Shown in pieces: positions 44,028 to 44,536 of a stretch of DNA of 44,536 nucleotides. Positions within the stretch are counted from its first letter, which is position 1. Each line of letters begins with the position of its first letter. Source of the DNA: Xanthobacteraceae bacterium (GTDB lineage Bacteria; Pseudomonadota; Alphaproteobacteria; Rhizobiales; Xanthobacteraceae); contig JARLIY010000035.1 in assembly GCA_031291475.1 (NCBI GenBank), positions 1 to 44,536 of the forward strand. Direction: 5' to 3'. The notes below the pieces were generated by a model, which ran no database searches, was not told the origin of the DNA, and saw only the letters and a program-made list of their open reading frames with translations. A program made the position numbers and the translations under genes.

Positions 44028-44328
44028 TCTGTTCTCTCCCTAGATCGATTTCACTCGTATGAGTACACGGCCTTCTGTAATGGGCCCGATGAAGTCAAGT
44101 CCCCCGAATGATCGTCACGCCGCCGAGCTCTCGCGTCTGTCCGTGGTCGACGCTAAGGTCGCCACATGATGCTATTAGAGGGAGCGGTGAGCCTATCTAG
44201 ATACGCGTGGTTCGTCGGATGACGGCCACTGGCCGTGTAACGGCTTCACCAGCTTCACCGTCCCGGCGACGGGACTTCGGGCAGTAGGGCTTGTGTTCAG
44301 CCCACTTGCGTCTCGTATTTCTCCTTGA
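44028..44328. other. Non-coding stretch before the IS110 remnant
   Basis: No gene is supported in these 301 bp. A 62-aa minus-strand frame over 44193-44381 overlaps the transposase end in another frame and lacks protein character. The IS110-family element's outer end should lie here, but no inverted repeats are expected for that family and I cannot place the boundary. Confidence 0.45.
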
Positions 44329-44535
44329 TCAAGTCTGTGCCGCAACCGGATTCGCCTCAGTCCACCGGTAAGTTGTGCCATCGACCCACATGCGGTGCAG
44401 GATTACTGCGATCTTGCGCGCGAGGGCGACCTTCGCCCGTTTTGAGCCTCGCCGCTTGGCGACGTCCATCCCCCAGCGTTTGAGTTTCGAGAACCGCGTT
44501 ATGCGGGATAGCAGAACATTGGCTGCTTCATAAAG
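44329..44535 (-). mobile_element. IS110-family transposase, C-terminal part
   Basis: The minus-strand frame entering from the right edge reads LYEAANVLLSRITRFSKLKR, then RRGSKRAKVALARKIAVILH, MWVDGTTYRW and a stop at 44329. This is the C-terminal end of the Transposase_20 domain of IS110/IS116/IS902 transposases, whose conserved features include an Arg/Lys-rich AKVALARKIAVILHRMW helix. The remaining 5' part lies outside the window, so whether the element is whole cannot be judged. Confidence 0.85.
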
Positions 44536-44536
44536 C

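Overview
The window is high-GC chromosomal DNA from an alphaproteobacterium of the Hyphomicrobiales (Bradyrhizobium/Rhodopseudomonas/Pseudolabrys-like). The evidence is gene content and order: glyA-nrdR-ribD-ribE-ribH-nusB-thiL, trpG-trpD-trpC-moaC-moeA-lexA with a GTTC-N7-GTTC LexA box, an LdtR/LdtP pair, and several families of palindromic intergenic repeats common in this group. The genus is an inference; nothing here fixes the species.

Left edge (1-1560): the degenerate 3' end of a serine recombinase runs into the 3' end of a tRNA-Thr(UGU) gene, which looks like an old integration site. A DUF4399 periplasmic protein and a frame-broken Cys-rich small secreted protein follow. 1.6-7.3 kb: a possible redox operon of bicupin, 86-aa membrane protein, GMC flavoprotein oxidase and Ohr peroxidase, then a convergent MHS-family transporter and a secreted Gly/Pro/Tyr-rich protein. 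7.3-10.7 kb: RlmB, tRNA-Tyr, and the regulator LdtR with its probable partner L,D-transpeptidase.

10.9-17.8 kb: one-carbon, nucleotide-reduction control and riboflavin/thiamine cofactor genes on the plus strand, interrupted between nusB and thiL by an antisense cytochrome P450. 17.9-23.1 kb: gltA and gltX on the minus strand, with glnS divergent from gltX. 23.2-28.5 kb: a minus-strand operon for tryptophan and molybdopterin synthesis ending in lexA. 28.8-33.3 kb: coaD, a periplasmic cyclophilin, a secreted protein of unknown role, and the two queuosine genes queA and tgt.

33.4-36.7 kb is the most notable region. nnrS follows a copper nitrite reductase of unusual architecture: membrane anchor, class I cytochrome c, a separate type-1 copper cupredoxin domain, then a complete two-domain CuNIR, all in one 671-residue chain. 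An FNR/NnrR-type palindrome lies about 110 bp upstream, so nitrite-to-NO reduction under low oxygen or NO control is the likely role. No NO reductase gene is visible in the window.

37.2-41.6 kb: a zinc ribbon protein and a scattered-orientation set of four enzymes (luciferase-like flavin monooxygenase, acyl-CoA-dehydrogenase-fold flavin hydroxylase, isochorismatase-family amidohydrolase, short-chain dehydrogenase) that together suggest catabolism of an unknown organic substrate. 41.6-44.5 kb is accessory DNA: a chimeric phosphoesterase/CBS remnant, tandem repeats, small stress-type genes (CsbD, DUF2188 and two short conserved-looking proteins), a second FNR/FixK-type box, and the 3' end of an IS110-family transposase running off the right edge.
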